This document shows, piece after piece, positions 5,642-5,920 of a stretch of 5,920 bases of DNA; position 1 is the first letter of the stretch, and every line of letters begins with the position of its first letter. This stretch comes from Planctomycetota bacterium (GTDB taxonomy: Bacteria > Planctomycetota > Phycisphaerae > Sedimentisphaerales > Anaerobacaceae). The position numbers were made by a program, and so were the translations under genes. The notes below the pieces were generated by a model that saw only the letters and a program-made list of their open reading frames with translations, had not been told where the DNA came from and searched no databases. The stretch is taken from NCBI GenBank assembly GCA_017885385.1, contig JAFNGF010000278.1, positions 141 to 6,060 of the forward strand, given 5' to 3'.

Positions 5642-5696
5642 GTTTAGCCCCGCAGTTTACTGCGGGGGTCCGACGCCGTGCCGGCGTCGGCTAAAC
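5642..5696. repeat. 55-bp three-armed palindromic element
   Basis: The element starts GTTTAGC (5642-5648) and ends with its complement GCTAAAC (5690-5696). Inside are two adjacent hairpins: CCCCGCAGT (5648-5656) with ACTGCGGGG (5659-5667), and CCGACGCC (5670-5677) with GGCGTCGG (5683-5690). As RNA or single-stranded DNA it could fold as a three-way junction; the end bases C5648 and G5690 are shared between stems. It lies 18 bases past the LamG gene stop. Its form suggests a REP/MITE-type mobile repeat, or a structured 3' UTR of the LamG gene. Confidence 0.65.
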
Positions 5697-5714
5697 ATTC
5701 ACAGCACGCTGCCA

Positions 5715-5920
5715 TTACGGCCACAAAATCTCCTCAAGCCAAGAATCAGCCAATACGGCAAAATCCTTGAAGTTAATCACGTTGTCCTGATGTAAATCAG
5801 CCGGTATCGAGAACGTCGAAGTCCGGCCGGCAAGCCATGCAATCTGAGCCGCGGTCAATGCGCGGTTCCAGATCTTCACATCATCAACCTTGCCTGGGAA
5901 GAAGTTGACAGCCTCGCCGG
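5715..5920 (-). CDS. C-terminal end of a secreted LamG-domain protein with a dockerin-like Ca-binding tail
   Basis: The last 67 codons of a minus-strand gene are visible; the start lies beyond the right edge. The first part, FFPGKVDDVKIWNRALT and then AAQIAWLAGRT, is the final beta strand and short helix typical of LamG/concanavalin A-like lectin domains. After a short linker (STFSIP) comes a single EF-hand-like loop, ADLHQDNVINFKDF, with Asp/His/Asp/Asn/Asp at loop positions 1, 3, 5, 9 and 12. It is followed by AVLADSWLEE and the final ILWP before TAA. This half-dockerin ending recurs in many exported proteins of Phycisphaerae-type planctomycetes, where such proteins are often large and carbohydrate-related. 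The catalytic or adhesive part, and any signal peptide, cannot be seen. The gene is convergent with the glycosylase and appears to end at the terminator at 5562-5602. Confidence 0.82.
   Translation of the reverse strand, partial: GEAVNFFPGKVDDVKIWNRALTAAQIAWLAGRTSTFSIPADLHQDNVINFKDFAVLADSWLEEILWP

Overview
The window most likely comes from a Planctomycetota bacterium, probably of the Phycisphaerae (Sedimentisphaerales-like). Three things point there: a C-terminal LamG tail followed by a single dockerin-like Ca-binding loop and the ending 'FAVLADSWLEE' at the right edge, a DUF2617-type protein, and a long-leader CPBP protease of a kind I associate with that group. Base composition looks close to 50% GC. 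The assignment rests on recalled family patterns, not on a database search.

Layout from left to right. A TolC-family outer-membrane efflux lipoprotein lies on the minus strand and is cut by the left edge (1-1619). An unusually long, non-coding divergent region follows (1620-2034); it holds a 14-bp perfect palindrome, two terminator-like hairpins and a perfect consensus sigma-70 promoter. That promoter drives a plus-strand membrane protein with two transmembrane helices and a long cytoplasmic helical-repeat domain (2035-3006). It converges with a minus-strand DUF2617 gene (3033-3578), which has its own clear promoter. Next comes a minus-strand CPBP (CAAX/Rce1-like) intramembrane protease (3781-4698), transcribed divergently from a plus-strand endonuclease III-related DNA glycosylase (4876-5535). 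Their predicted promoters overlap almost base for base. After the glycosylase lies a 179-bp convergent intergenic region with a terminator, a REP-like imperfect palindrome and a three-armed palindromic element. The 3' end of a secreted LamG/dockerin-like protein gene on the minus strand fills the right edge (5715-5920).

The genes do not form an obvious pathway. Almost every one appears to have its own promoter, so this reads as ordinary chromosomal background with single-gene transcription units. I see no phage, transposase, CRISPR array, tRNA or rRNA. The most interesting signals are the structured intergenic DNA (1693-1887 and 5610-5696), the face-to-face promoters at 4808-4837, and the glycosylase whose fourth iron-sulfur cysteine is missing in frame.
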